From Myxococcaceae bacterium JPH2 (GTDB lineage: Bacteria > Myxococcota > Myxococcia > Myxococcales > Myxococcaceae): DNA of 64,000 nt. Of this stretch, positions 34,238 through 43,299 are shown piece after piece. Made by a program: the position numbers and the translations under genes. Within the stretch, counting starts at the first letter, position 1. Each line of letters opens with the position of its first letter. The stretch is taken from positions 930,001-994,000 of the forward strand of contig JAEMGR010000003.1 of the NCBI GenBank assembly GCA_016458225.1, read 5' to 3'. A model generated the notes under the pieces. It had not been told where the DNA came from, did no database searches, and saw only the letters and a list, made by a program, of their open reading frames with translations.

Positions 34238-34870
34238 CTACTCCACCACGACCACGTCGCCAGGGCGCAGGCGGAAGCCCACGGCGCGGCCCTCCGCGCG
34301 GATGAGGTCGCGGTAGCGCACGCGGATGCGGGTGGGGGCGGGCAGCTCGGACTCGTCGCGCCGCAGGACGAAGATGCGGTCCGGGTGGGCGTAGTCGGTG
34401 AAGCCTCCCGCGCCGGCCAGGGCCTGGAGCAGCGTGGCGGTGGGCTCCAGCACCAGCGGCCCAATGCGTGACACCTCGCCCATCATCGTCACCGTCATGG
34501 GCTTGGCCTCCTCCAGGGAGACCGTGACGACGGGGTGGTTGATGAAGTCCTTGAGGCGCGTCTGGATCTGCTGCGACAGCAGGGCCGGCGTCTGGCCCGC
34601 GGCCTCCACGTCATCCAGGAAGAGCAGGCTGATCCGCCCGTCCTCGCGCACCTTGGCGCGCGTGGTGAGCGACTCCTGGTTCCACACGCGGATGCTGAGC
34701 ACGTCCCCCGGGACGATGCGGTAGGCCGCGTCCACGGCGGGGGGCTTCTCCTGGTACTCGTCCACCCAGACGTACTTGCCCAGGCCGCCGCACGCGGGCG
34801 CAAGCCCGAGCAGCGCGACGCAGGCGAGCGCGCGGGAGAGGACGGCGGGGCGGGGGCGCGTGGGGGACAT
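34238..34870 (-). CDS. epsY: Polysaccharide export lipoprotein, short Wza/GfcE type (EpsY-like)
   Basis: A 210-residue lipoprotein with signal ending in APAC (Cys27). It has the poly_export domain (YRIVPGDVLSIRVWNQESLTTRAKV ... RISLLFLDDVEAAGQTPALLSQQI) and one SLBB domain (PVVTVSLEEAKPMTVTMMGEV ... LLQALAGAGGFTDYAHPDRIFVLRR). It is far shorter than E. coli Wza and lacks the C-terminal amphipathic helix that forms the outer-membrane pore, consistent with reliance on the EpsX barrel. It lies between wzx and epsX. The ribosome site is weak and an in-frame GTG 18 bases upstream is an alternative start. Confidence 0.9.
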   Translation of the reverse strand: MSPTRPRPAVLSRALACVALLGLAPACGGLGKYVWVDEYQEKPPAVDAAYRIVPGDVLSIRVWNQESLTTRAKVREDGRISLLFLDDVEAAGQTPALLSQQIQTRLKDFINHPVVTVSLEEAKPMTVTMMGEVSRIGPLVLEPTATLLQALAGAGGFTDYAHPDRIFVLRRDESELPAPTRIRVRYRDLIRAEGRAVGFRLRPGDVVVVE

Positions 34871-34884
34871 GGGCGGGGAGACTC

Positions 34885-36429
34885 TCACGCGAGAGGAGGG
34901 ACCGCGACAGGGGCGGGGGCAGGGGCGCCTCGGTTGCGCGCCAGCTTGAGCACCAGGGCCAGCTCCGCCGGGCGCACCGCGCCGGTGACGAGGATGAGCG
35001 CGACGTAGAGGACCGCCTCCAGACCCAGGCGGACCCACGGCTGGATGAAGGACAGCAGCGGATCCACCGCGAAGCACGTGAGGCACACGGCCGTCGTCTT
35101 GGCCAGCATGACGAGCGAGCGCCGGTCGAACGACGCGCGGCCCATGCGCCACAGGAACAGCGCCGTCACGAGCAGCTCGGTGATGAGCATGCACAGCGCG
35201 GTGGCGGTGGCGCCGCCGCCGTCACCCAGGCGCTCATGGAGCACGGGCACCAGCACCAGGTTGAGCAGCGGATCCAACACCGCGCCCATCACCGCCGCGG
35301 CCGTCACCCACCAGGGCTTGTTCATCATGGTGAGCCACACGCTGCTGACCATGGTGACGTAGACGAGCACGAACAGCGGGGACAGCACGCGCAGCGGCAT
35401 GGTGGACTCGTCGAAGCCCGGCCCGTTCATCAGCCGCACCCACGAGTGGGCGCCCAGCACCATGGCCATCATCATGGGGACGGTGACGGAGAGCGTGCCC
35501 TCCAGCGAGCGGCGGGTGAGCTGCGTCAGCTCCGCCTCCGAGCGGGACGCGGCGCGCGACATGAGCGGCATCAGCACCCAGCCGAAGATGGGGTTGATGA
35601 GGAAGGTGAGGCTGGCGATGTTCCACGCGCCCCAGTACCAGCCCACTTCCTTCATGGAGCCCAGCGTGCCCAAAAGGGACATGTCCACGCGGCCGTTGCA
35701 CGCGAGCGCGGCGGCGGTGAGGAAGTAGGGCAGGCAGTCCTTCATCACGCGCCGGGTGGCGACCCAGTCCACGCGGAAGCGCAGGCCCAGGTGCGTCTGC
35801 GCCAGACGCCAGCCGATGCCCAGCTTCACGGACTCGGCCGCGACGATGGGGATGGCCAACCACTGGAGCCCCACGCCGCCCGCCGCCGCGAGCGCGAGCC
35901 CGCCGCCCCAGATGAGCTTGGTGACGATGTTGGAGACGGAGAGCCCCGCCACCTTGCCCTTGGCGTGCAGCAGCGCCGCCATGCACGCGTTGATGATGAT
36001 GAGCGCCTGCGCCAGCGCGAACCACTGCACCAGGTGGCGCACCTCGGGGGGCTCGTTGCGGAAGTGGAGCACCACCGCGAGCGCGCCCATCAGCAGCACC
36101 GTCATGCCCAGCCGCACGAGCATGGTGGTGCCGAAGAAGTCGCTGGCGTGCTCGGGCCGGACCGCGACTTCCTTGCGGATGTACGTCTCCAGGCCCAGGT
36201 TGGTGACGATGAAGAAGGTGGCGGAGAAGCTGTCCGCCCAGCTGAAGTAGCCGAGCGCCTCGGGGCCGAGGTAGCGCGCCATCAGCGGCCGGATGGCCAA
36301 CGCGATGGCGAACGTCACGAGCAGCGAACCGCCGAGCTGCAAGGTGTTGCGCACCGCGCCTCGGACTTCGTTCGTGCTGTCGCCCTGGCCGCTGTCCTGC
36401 GGAGTGGAGTTCTGGGTGTTCACGGTCAT
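34885..36429 (-). CDS. wzx: Wzx-type lipid-linked repeat-unit flippase
   Basis: A 514-residue polytopic membrane protein with about 14 hydrophobic helices, of the polysaccharide transporter (PST/MVF) class. The first helices (LGGSLLVTFAIALAIRPLMARYLGPEALGYFSWADS) carry the family's conserved ARYLGPEALGY pattern. It should move the undecaprenyl-diphosphate-linked exopolysaccharide unit across the inner membrane. It lies between epsZ and epsY, as in M. xanthus. The ATG at 36429 was preferred over an upstream ATG that would add a Pro/Gly-rich non-conserved stretch. Confidence 0.92.
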   Translation of the reverse strand: MTVNTQNSTPQDSGQGDSTNEVRGAVRNTLQLGGSLLVTFAIALAIRPLMARYLGPEALGYFSWADSFSATFFIVTNLGLETYIRKEVAVRPEHASDFFGTTMLVRLGMTVLLMGALAVVLHFRNEPPEVRHLVQWFALAQALIIINACMAALLHAKGKVAGLSVSNIVTKLIWGGGLALAAAGGVGLQWLAIPIVAAESVKLGIGWRLAQTHLGLRFRVDWVATRRVMKDCLPYFLTAAALACNGRVDMSLLGTLGSMKEVGWYWGAWNIASLTFLINPIFGWVLMPLMSRAASRSEAELTQLTRRSLEGTLSVTVPMMMAMVLGAHSWVRLMNGPGFDESTMPLRVLSPLFVLVYVTMVSSVWLTMMNKPWWVTAAAVMGAVLDPLLNLVLVPVLHERLGDGGGATATALCMLITELLVTALFLWRMGRASFDRRSLVMLAKTTAVCLTCFAVDPLLSFIQPWVRLGLEAVLYVALILVTGAVRPAELALVLKLARNRGAPAPAPVAVPPLA

Positions 36430-36523
36430 GACGGCGCTGGGACCCCCGGGCCCCGGGGGGGCGCGCACATAGAAGACGAGCGGCCGCGGCACGTCAACGC
36501 CGCTCGCCCGACAGCCCGAGGAC

Positions 36524-38020
36524 CTAGCTGGCCCCGCGTCCGGTGATGACCACCGGCACGGTCTGCAAGAGGAGCCTCAGGTCACTGGTGAGGCTCCAGT
36601 GGTCGATGTACTGCATGTCCAGATACATCCACTCCTCGAAGGAGATCTGGTTCCGTCCGGACACCTGCCAGATGCAGGTCAGACCCGGGCGCACGGACAG
36701 GCGGCGGCGCTGCCAGGTCTCGTACTTGGCGACCTCGGAGGGCACGGGCGGGCGCGGCCCGACGATGCTCATCTCGCCGCGCAGCACGTTGATGAACTGG
36801 GGCAGCTCGTCGATGGAGAACTTGCGGATGAAGCGGCCGATGCCGGTGATGCGCGGGTCGTTCTTCATCTTGAAGACGGGGCCCGACTGCTCGTTCATCG
36901 CCGCCAGCTTCTCCTTCAGCTCCTCGGCGTTGACCACCATGGAGCGGAACTTGAGCATGTAGAACGGCTTGCCGTGCTGTCCGGTGCGCAGCTGCTTGAA
37001 GAAGATGGGGCCGCGCGAGGTGAGCTTGATGCCGGCGGCCACCACCGCGAAGACGGGCAGCAGCATCCAGATGGCCACCGCGGACACCGCGATGTCGAAC
37101 AGGCGCTTCATCGCCATCTGGTGCGGCTTGGGCGCCACCGCGGCGAAGTGGAGGTAGCCATCCGCCACCGCGGCGGAGTCCACCGGGCGCGCGCGGTCCA
37201 GGCGGAAGCTGTGCGCCGGCAGCGCGAACGGCACGCCGAAGCGCTCGGCCAGCTTGATGGCGGCCTGCATGGCCTCGCCCTGGCGCAGCGTCTGGCCGGC
37301 GATGAAGACCTCGCTCACCGGCATGGTGCGCAGGATGCGCTCCAGATCATCCACGGTGCCGAGCACGGTCGCGGGCAGCCCGTCTCCGGAGTGGTCGTCG
37401 TGGTAGCGCACGTAGCCCAAGAGCGTGCTGCGGCCGCGCTTGAGCAGGTCCTCGCCCGTGTAGCGGCCCATGGCCCCGGTGCCCACGATGAGCACCTCGT
37501 CCATGGGCGCCTCCTGAGAGGCCATGTGGCGGAAGACGAACAGGCGCAGCATCAGCGCCACCGGCCAGAAGATGACGAGCAGGGGTGCCACGCCGGGCAC
37601 GCGCGCCGCGTCCGGCAAGCCCAGCTGCACCACGGCGAGCACCGTCACCACCGCGAGCGTCGTCACCGAGACGAGCGCCACGTGGTCCAGGCGGCTGCGC
37701 TCCGCGAAGCGCGAGTCGTACAGACACAGCGCCGTGCCGGTGATGAGCCACACCAGGACGGCGATCACAATGAGCCCCGGCAGCGCCCAGCCCGGGTTGC
37801 CCGGGAGCTGCCCGCCCAACCACGCGGAGCCCGTCAGCACGCCCGCGAGCAGGACCAGGTCCACGGTCAGGTTCATCTTGGCCGCGATGCCCGGCGCCAG
37901 CTTCGGCGTGTCGGTGGTGGTTTCCTCGACCTTGACCAGCAGCGGATTCCCGGATGGGAGCGCCGACGACGTCGGCGACTTGGGACTCTCGACCGCGGCG
38001 CTAGAGCTTGCACTGCTCAT
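36524..38020 (-). CDS. epsZ: Polyprenyl-phosphate hexose-1-phosphate transferase (EpsZ-like)
   Basis: Starts the repeat unit by moving a sugar-1-phosphate from a nucleotide sugar to undecaprenyl phosphate. About 498 residues: a variable N-terminus, four helices, a CoA-binding-like domain (VLIVGTGAMGRYTGEDLL, TVDDLERIL), a further membrane helix, and the bacterial sugar transferase domain with FKQLRTGQHGKPFYMLKFRSM, FSIDELPQFINVLRGEMSIVGPRPP and VRPGLTCIWQVSGRN. First gene of the second eps operon. The ATG at 38020 is preceded by a purine-rich run; a GTG three codons earlier is also possible. Confidence 0.93.
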   Translation of the reverse strand: MSSASSSAAVESPKSPTSSALPSGNPLLVKVEETTTDTPKLAPGIAAKMNLTVDLVLLAGVLTGSAWLGGQLPGNPGWALPGLIVIAVLVWLITGTALCLYDSRFAERSRLDHVALVSVTTLAVVTVLAVVQLGLPDAARVPGVAPLLVIFWPVALMLRLFVFRHMASQEAPMDEVLIVGTGAMGRYTGEDLLKRGRSTLLGYVRYHDDHSGDGLPATVLGTVDDLERILRTMPVSEVFIAGQTLRQGEAMQAAIKLAERFGVPFALPAHSFRLDRARPVDSAAVADGYLHFAAVAPKPHQMAMKRLFDIAVSAVAIWMLLPVFAVVAAGIKLTSRGPIFFKQLRTGQHGKPFYMLKFRSMVVNAEELKEKLAAMNEQSGPVFKMKNDPRITGIGRFIRKFSIDELPQFINVLRGEMSIVGPRPPVPSEVAKYETWQRRRLSVRPGLTCIWQVSGRNQISFEEWMYLDMQYIDHWSLTSDLRLLLQTVPVVITGRGAS

Positions 38021-38343
38021 CGTGTCCACCCCCCTCCGCCAACCATCTGGACGCTGGCAGAGGATGCCGTTGTGCCTTCAAAAGTACAAGAAGAGGGAAA
38101 AACCTGTTTGCCCGATAGGGCGGCGCGTTGCAACCTCTGCACGGTAAGTAAGACGTGACAAGAGGTGAATTCTTGGCGGCGACCGCCCCCGGTCGCAGAC
38201 GGCGTGTTGCGCGGAACACCTTGCCTGGGACCCCTGTCACGCGCCGCCGGCTGCTCGGGGACACAGTGCAGGTCCGGTGCCGTCCCCTTGCTGTCTTTAT
38301 GAGAGATTGGGGAACCCGCTGAGTGCGAAATCCCCGTGAAACT
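38021..38343. promoter_or_regulatory. Upstream region of the epsZ operon
   Basis: 323 bases between the end of fdhD and epsZ, both minus strand. It should contain the promoter of the export operon and the terminator of the molybdenum-cofactor operon. A 6-bp hairpin GCGACC/GGTCGC lies at 38179-38196. No confident -35/-10 or sigma-54 element was found. Confidence 0.5.
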
Positions 38344-39231
38344 TCAAGGTGTTGCATGGCGCGGGGGAAGGGCGAGGCGGGAGGCGCCCGCGTAGACGTT
38401 GCAGCGGCCGTTCCGCGCGAACGCAGCCAGCGTCACGCCAGAACGCAGCGCCAGGTCGATGGCCAGGGAGCTAGCGGCTGAAAAGCTGACTATCATGCTT
38501 AATCCGGAAGCTATCGCCTTCTGGACAATCTCGAAACTGGCGCGACTGCTGACCACCAAAGCGACGGGTGGGTTTGAAACGACCTGGGCGCGCGCCAGGG
38601 ACGGGGCGCGGACCTTCCCGGCGAGCACGAGGGCGCCCACGACCTTGTCCACGGCGTTGTGGCGGCCCACGTCCTCGTAGGCGGCGAGCACCTGTCCGGA
38701 GGCGTCCAGGGCGGCGGCGGCGTGGACGCCTCCGGTGCGCTCGAAGTTGCGCTGGGCCTCCTGCAGCCGCTGGGCGGCGAGGGCCATCAGCTCCGGGGAC
38801 AGCGGGGGCCCAGGCGGGGGTGGGGCGCAACGCTCGAGCAGGTCGCTGACGGAGCGACGTCCGCACACGCCGCAGGCGGAGGTGGTGAGGGTGCCCCGTC
38901 GGGTGGTGGCCAGTCGCTCGACATCGAACACGACGCCCGGCGCGGGAGTGACCTCCAGGACATTGCCCCAGCCCTCCTCCCCCGGACGACCGCAGTGGGC
39001 CAGCCCGCCCAGGTCGTCCACGCTGCGCAGCAGGCCCTCCGCGAAGAGGAAGCCCACGGCGAGTTCGCGATCATTCCCCGGGGTCCGCATGGTGGTGGCC
39101 ACGGGGTCTCCGCTCACGCGGATCTCCAGCGGCTCCTCCACGGCGACGCGGTCCTCCTCGGTGGGGTTCAGCGTGGTGCCGTCCCAGCGCTGGACCTCGC
39201 GCGTGGCGACGCCTCGGGGCTCACCGGCCAT
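38344..39231 (-). CDS. fdhD: Formate dehydrogenase accessory sulfurtransferase FdhD
   Basis: A 295-residue protein that passes sulfur from a cysteine desulfurase to the bis-MGD cofactor of formate dehydrogenase. The catalytic pair is CGVCG with Cys120 and Cys123. EEPLEIRVSG and DRELAVGFLFAEGLL match the family N-terminus, and AYEDVGRHNAVDKVVG and SRASFEIVQKA the C-terminal half. It is the last gene of the moeA-mobB-fdhD operon and its ATG lies inside the end of mobB, an 11-base overlap. A formate dehydrogenase or similar enzyme must be encoded elsewhere. Confidence 0.95.
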   Translation of the reverse strand: MAGEPRGVATREVQRWDGTTLNPTEEDRVAVEEPLEIRVSGDPVATTMRTPGNDRELAVGFLFAEGLLRSVDDLGGLAHCGRPGEEGWGNVLEVTPAPGVVFDVERLATTRRGTLTTSACGVCGRRSVSDLLERCAPPPPGPPLSPELMALAAQRLQEAQRNFERTGGVHAAAALDASGQVLAAYEDVGRHNAVDKVVGALVLAGKVRAPSLARAQVVSNPPVALVVSSRASFEIVQKAIASGLSMIVSFSAASSLAIDLALRSGVTLAAFARNGRCNVYAGASRLALPPRHATP

Positions 39232-39745
39232 GGGCGCTCCCCAGCTTCAGCGTGGCGAGGACGAGGTCCGCCACCGCGCGCGCATCCGACGCGGCCACCC
39301 TGCGCGCGGCGAGCGAGCCCAGGGCGTGCGCGGGCGCGTCCGTGAGGACGGCGAGCACCTCCGGACGCGTGGTGGCGAGCGGGGGCTGGAGACCCTCTCG
39401 CCAGACCTCCAGCTTGGGCAACGGGCCGTCCTTCCATCCCTCCACGAGCACCAGGTCCACGGTGTCCGCGAGCCCTGCGAGGAGCGGCCCCAGCGCATCG
39501 TCGAGCGGCTCCGCGCGGGTGAGCTGCACCCCCTCGGGCGTGGCGAAGCCCACGAGCGCCGCGCCCGCCGTCTGGAAGCGCGCCGTGTCGCTCCCAGGGC
39601 GGTGCAGCGGATGCGTGTCGGACGAGTGCTTCACCACGGCGACGCGCAAGCTCCGCGCGGACAGCTCCGTGACGAGGCGCTCCAGGAGCGTCGTCTTGCC
39701 GGCGCCGGACCAGCCGACGACGGCGAGGGCGGGAGGCACGCTCAT
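39221..39745 (-). CDS. mobB: Molybdopterin-guanine dinucleotide biosynthesis protein B
   Basis: A 174-residue GTP-binding protein. It has a P-loop GWSGAGKTT (residues 11-19) at the start and the MobB signature VVKHSSDTHPLHRPGSDTARF. A segment DLVLVEGWKDGPLPKLEVWR follows, the family's Walker-B region. MobB assists MobA in attaching GMP to molybdopterin. The ATG at 39745 overlaps the moeA stop (ATGA), and the 3' end overlaps fdhD, so all three are coupled. Confidence 0.93.
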   Translation of the reverse strand: MSVPPALAVVGWSGAGKTTLLERLVTELSARSLRVAVVKHSSDTHPLHRPGSDTARFQTAGAALVGFATPEGVQLTRAEPLDDALGPLLAGLADTVDLVLVEGWKDGPLPKLEVWREGLQPPLATTRPEVLAVLTDAPAHALGSLAARRVAASDARAVADLVLATLKLGSAHGR

Positions 39746-41007
39746 GGGCTCGGGGACTCCGAGGTCGCGGGCGTGAACGTCGGACGGTCGAACAGCTCCA
39801 CGTCCACGCGGTCGCCCTCGGCGAAGTCGGCGCGGCCGGTGGGGAGGACGGCCCAGCCCTCCGCGCCCACGTTCTGCAGAATCTGCCCCGAGCCTTGAGG
39901 CCGCAGCCGCGCCCACGGGTCGCCACCGTCGCCTCGCGATTCCAGCGCGGAGACGGTGAGGAGATAGGTGAGGCCCGCTTGCTTGTGCCGAGCCTCGGTG
40001 AGTCGCGCGGTGATGCGACGGCGATGCTCGTGCACGCCCTGATGTCGCAGCAGGAGCGGGCGCGCGAGCTGGTCGAACGCGACGGTGGCCGCGCCAGGAT
40101 TGCCGGGCAGCACGACGACGGCGGTGGTGCCCAGGCGCGCCACGGCCACGGGCTTGCCGGGCTTGAGGGCCACGCCGTCCACGAGGAACCGCGCACCAAG
40201 CGCGGTCAGCACGCGCTTCACGTGGTCACGGTCTCCCACCGACGCGCCGCCGGTGGTGATGAGCACGTCCACCTCGGGCGCGAGGCGCAGCAGGGCGTCT
40301 CGCAGCGCGGCCTCGTCGTCGCGCACGCGAGTGAGCTGTGTCACCTGCGCGCCGGCCTCACGGGCGAGCGCGGAGACGAGGACGAGGTTGCTCTCGTAGA
40401 CCTGGTGCGCGAGCGCGGGCTGGCCGGGAGCGACCAGCTCATCTCCCGTGGCGAGCACCGCCACGCGTGGGGCGGGGCGCACCAGCGCGGTGGTGTCTCC
40501 CAGGGACGCGAGCACGCCGAGCACGGCCGCATCCACGCGCAGCCCTGCTGAGAAGAGCGGGCTGCCGGAGAGGACTTCCTCGCCCATTCGGCGCAGGTCG
40601 TGGCCCGGAGTGACGGTGACGAAGATGTCGACCTCGCGTCCCTCATCGGCGGGGCGCGCGGCCTCCTGGCGGACGATGGCGTCGGCTCCGTTGGGGAGCG
40701 GGGCGCCGGTGAAGATGCGGGCGGCCTCGCCGGGGCGCAGCGCGCGAGCGGGCAGGGCACCGGCGTAGACGGTGTCGACGACGCGCAGGCGCACCGGGTG
40801 GTCGCGGTTGGCGCCTCGCGTCTCCTCGGCGCGCACGGCCCAGCCATCCATCGCGGAGTTGTCGCAGCCCGGCAGCGAGCGTGTCGCGCGGAGCGGCGCG
40901 GCCAGGAAGCGCCCATGGGCGAGCGCGAGCGGCAGACGCTCGGGGGCCGCGGGAGCGATGGCGCCGAGGGCGGCCTGCCGCGCGGCGGAGAGGGACAGGA
41001 GCGACAT
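39742..41007 (-). CDS. moeA: Molybdopterin molybdotransferase
   Basis: Inserts molybdenum into adenylylated molybdopterin. The 421 residues show PLALAHGRFLAAPL, the conserved CDNSAMDGWAVR, RIFTGAPLPNGADAIVRQE, the MoCF_biosynth domain with VAVLATGDELV and ITTGGASVGDRDHVKRVL, and LPGNPGAATVAF. First gene of the molybdenum-cofactor operon. Its start is about 215 bases from mobA on the other strand, so the two units share a divergent control region. Confidence 0.95.
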   Translation of the reverse strand: MSLLSLSAARQAALGAIAPAAPERLPLALAHGRFLAAPLRATRSLPGCDNSAMDGWAVRAEETRGANRDHPVRLRVVDTVYAGALPARALRPGEAARIFTGAPLPNGADAIVRQEAARPADEGREVDIFVTVTPGHDLRRMGEEVLSGSPLFSAGLRVDAAVLGVLASLGDTTALVRPAPRVAVLATGDELVAPGQPALAHQVYESNLVLVSALAREAGAQVTQLTRVRDDEAALRDALLRLAPEVDVLITTGGASVGDRDHVKRVLTALGARFLVDGVALKPGKPVAVARLGTTAVVVLPGNPGAATVAFDQLARPLLLRHQGVHEHRRRITARLTEARHKQAGLTYLLTVSALESRGDGGDPWARLRPQGSGQILQNVGAEGWAVLPTGRADFAEGDRVDVELFDRPTFTPATSESPSP

Positions 41008-41224
41008 GACTCGGCCGCACCTTAAGCGCGTGCGCGAGTTCCTTGTCCATCGTCACGGCGTGAGGGGTGCTCGCCTCCCTCCTGACCTGTCGGGAAGGAG
41101 GCGATGGTTCGGGATGCGGCCCTGGGTCATTCTCGCCGGCCTTGGAGTGCAACGGGAGCGCAGCGGGAGCGTCGCGCTCGCGTGACACGGGGCCGGCATG
41201 GGACGGTGTCCGAGGGAGGTGTGC
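41008..41224. promoter_or_regulatory. Divergent promoter region moeA / mobA
   Basis: 217 bases between the moeA and mobA starts. Both cofactor transcripts must begin here. No molybdate-responsive (ModE) palindrome or Moco riboswitch structure was recognised. Confidence 0.4.
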
Positions 41225-41845
41225 GTGGAGAAGAGTGCCCGAGCCCCGGAGCATCCGGACGTGACGCTCGCCCTCATCGCGGGAGGACGCGGGACGCGGC
41301 TGTCCGGCGTGGCGAAGGGGCTGCTCGTCGTCGAGGGGCGCACGGTGATGGAGCGACAGCTCGCATTGGCCCCGCTGTTCGCGGAGGTGGTGCTGGTGGC
41401 GAACGCGCCGGAGCCCTATGCGCGCTTCGGGCTGCGCACGGTGCCGGACGCCATCGCGGGGAAGGGCGCGCCGGGGGGCGTGCACGCGGCGCTGGGGGCC
41501 GCGCGGACACCTTGGGTCTTCACGGTGGCGTGCGACATGCCCTTCGTCTCGGCCGAGGTGGTGCGCGCGGTGCTGGCGGCGCGGAGCTCGGAGGTGGACG
41601 CGGTCTGCGGTGAGGTCGAGGGGCGATGGGAGCCGTTGCTCGCGGTGTATCGCGCGGGGCTCGCGGCGGAGTGGGGTGCCGCGCTCGCGGAGGACCCCTC
41701 CCTGCGGCGACTGCTGGCGCGCGCGAGGACGCGGGTGCTGCCCGAGTCCGAGCTGCGCGCGGTGGATCCGACGTTGCGCGCCTGGGTGAACGTGAACACG
41801 CCCGAAGAACTCGCGCGCCACGGCGTCTCCCTGCCGACGCGATAG
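41225..41845 (+). CDS. mobA: Molybdenum cofactor guanylyltransferase
   Basis: A 206-residue nucleotidyltransferase that joins GMP to molybdopterin. The N-terminal loop LALIAGGRGTRLSGVAKGLL is the MobA/GlmU-type GTP site; VPDAIAGKGAPGGVHAAL and FTVACDMPFVSAEVV (metal-binding Asp) complete the pattern; the C-terminus has WVNVNTPEEL. The GTG at 41225, 5 bases after GGGAGG, was chosen as start. Divergent from moeA-mobB-fdhD, it provides the remaining dinucleotide step. Confidence 0.9.
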   Translation: MEKSARAPEHPDVTLALIAGGRGTRLSGVAKGLLVVEGRTVMERQLALAPLFAEVVLVANAPEPYARFGLRTVPDAIAGKGAPGGVHAALGAARTPWVFTVACDMPFVSAEVVRAVLAARSSEVDAVCGEVEGRWEPLLAVYRAGLAAEWGAALAEDPSLRRLLARARTRVLPESELRAVDPTLRAWVNVNTPEELARHGVSLPTR

Positions 41846-41857
41846 CGCGGCGTGCGC

Positions 41858-41885
41858 CGGGCCCCGCCCGCGTGGACGGGGCCCG
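41858..41885. terminator. Bidirectional terminator-type hairpin
   Basis: Perfect 9-bp stem CGGGCCCCG / CGGGGCCCG with a 10-base loop, centred between the convergent stops of mobA and the deoxyhypusine-synthase-like gene. Confidence 0.6.
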
Positions 41886-41898
41886 ACACGTCACGGGC

Positions 41899-42924
41899 TC
41901 AGCGGCACGCGTCCACGAGCCGACGCCGCGGCCGTCCCTCCCAACCGCGCTGGTGGAAGGCGTAGCCCGCGACCAGCGGCAGGGTGACGGTGGCCTCGCC
42001 GTAGACCATCTGCTCGTGCACGGTGGACACCTTGCCCCAGCTGCTGGCCTCGCGGAGGGTGGATCCGGAGAGGGCGCCGTCGCGCTCGTCAGCCACGGTG
42101 AGCTGGATGGCGTACTGGTGCATGTCCACGGGCTTGCCGACGAAGTCCGCGGCCACCACCACGTCCTGCGCGAAGTTCTTCGGCACGCCGCCGCCCACCA
42201 TGAACAGGCCGGAGGTGTCCATGGCGAGCCGGCAGCGCGTCAGCTCCAGGAAGTCTCGTGCGCTGTCGATGGACAGGTGGGGTTGGCCCTGCCGCTCCCA
42301 CTGGTGACGCACGAGCCCGAAGCCCGCCGAGCAATCACTGAAGGCGGGGACGAAGATGGGCACGCCCGCCTCGTGCGCGGCGAGCACCACGCTGTCGCGC
42401 GTCTTCCCGTGCTGCGCGAGGTAGCGCCCCATCTCGCCAATGAACTCACGCGAGGAGTAGGGCCGCGGCTCCAACGCGCTGGCGAGGGTGGCGATGGTGG
42501 CGTCGCACTCGCGCAGCTCGTCCTCGTTGATGAACGTGTCGTAGATGCGGTCGATGTGCAGCTCACGCAGGGCGTTGTCGTCCGCGTCGGCGCGGCCTCG
42601 GTAGTGGCGGAAGCCCAGCGCCTCGAAGAAGTCCTGGTCGACGATGAGCGCGCCCGTGGCGACGATGGCGTCCACCATGCGGTTGCGCACCAGCTCCACC
42701 ACCACCTGCTTCAGGCCCGCGGAGAAGAGGCTGCCCGCCAGGCAGAGGATGATGCCGCAGCGCTCGTCGCGCAGCATGGCGTCATAGAGGGTGGCGGCGC
42801 GGTGGAGGTTGCGCGCCTGGAAGGCCATCTTCCCCATGGCCTGGACGAGCGGACGCACGTCATGCGCCCGGATGTCGATGTGCTCGATGGTGTCGCGAAG
42901 ATGCTCGGCTTGAGAGGGAGTCAC
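41899..42924 (-). CDS. Deoxyhypusine synthase-family protein
   Basis: A 341-residue NAD-dependent enzyme of the deoxyhypusine/homospermidine synthase superfamily. The imine-forming lysine is Lys298 in EASSWGKVS, matching the active-site lysine of eukaryotic deoxyhypusine synthase. GLFMVGGGVPKNFAQ and FVPAFSDCSAGFG also match. Bacteria lack eIF5A, so members probably aminobutylate a small amine (for example making homospermidine) or an unknown protein. The GTG at 42924, after AGGA, gives a conserved N-terminus (SQAEHLRDTIEHID); a longer frame upstream looks non-coding. Confidence 0.87.
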   Translation of the reverse strand: MTPSQAEHLRDTIEHIDIRAHDVRPLVQAMGKMAFQARNLHRAATLYDAMLRDERCGIILCLAGSLFSAGLKQVVVELVRNRMVDAIVATGALIVDQDFFEALGFRHYRGRADADDNALRELHIDRIYDTFINEDELRECDATIATLASALEPRPYSSREFIGEMGRYLAQHGKTRDSVVLAAHEAGVPIFVPAFSDCSAGFGLVRHQWERQGQPHLSIDSARDFLELTRCRLAMDTSGLFMVGGGVPKNFAQDVVVAADFVGKPVDMHQYAIQLTVADERDGALSGSTLREASSWGKVSTVHEQMVYGEATVTLPLVAGYAFHQRGWEGRPRRRLVDACR

Positions 42925-43299
42925 GTCGGAAGTGTCCTGCCTGGCCCGATGAACGAATCCAGGGGCCCAGGGCCGACGTGGCACCACCCGGAGCGTCCTT
43001 ACGGCCTCTCCCGCTCGGGAGAAGACCGCCATCGGAGACGCCAGGTGGCATGAGCGGCTTCTCTAACGCGCGTCCGGATGGAGGGCAACCCTGTTGCTGT
43101 AGACGACCCGTTGCATCACTCCGATGCCAGGACACCGAGCGAGTTCACTCGCATGCGCACGTCCCACGAGCGGTGAAACATTCGCATGCCGCGCGCGACG
43201 CGGTGCGCACCGTACCCATGGTGAAGCGCGCCGTCCGTGCTCGCGAGCCGCGCGAACCTGTGGAATCATGCCCCGCCATTCCGGGCTCGAGGGACGACG
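42925..43299. other. Divergent intergenic region
   Basis: 375 bases between the starts of the deoxyhypusine-synthase-like gene and the TIGR02265 gene. It should hold both promoters. No conserved element or structured RNA was recognised. Confidence 0.45.

Noticed and set aside
38129-38142. Possible sigma-54 promoter for epsZ (minus strand GTGCAGAGGTTGCA)
   Set aside because: The -12 part TTGCA fits, but the -24 GG is missing, so the match is not better than chance.
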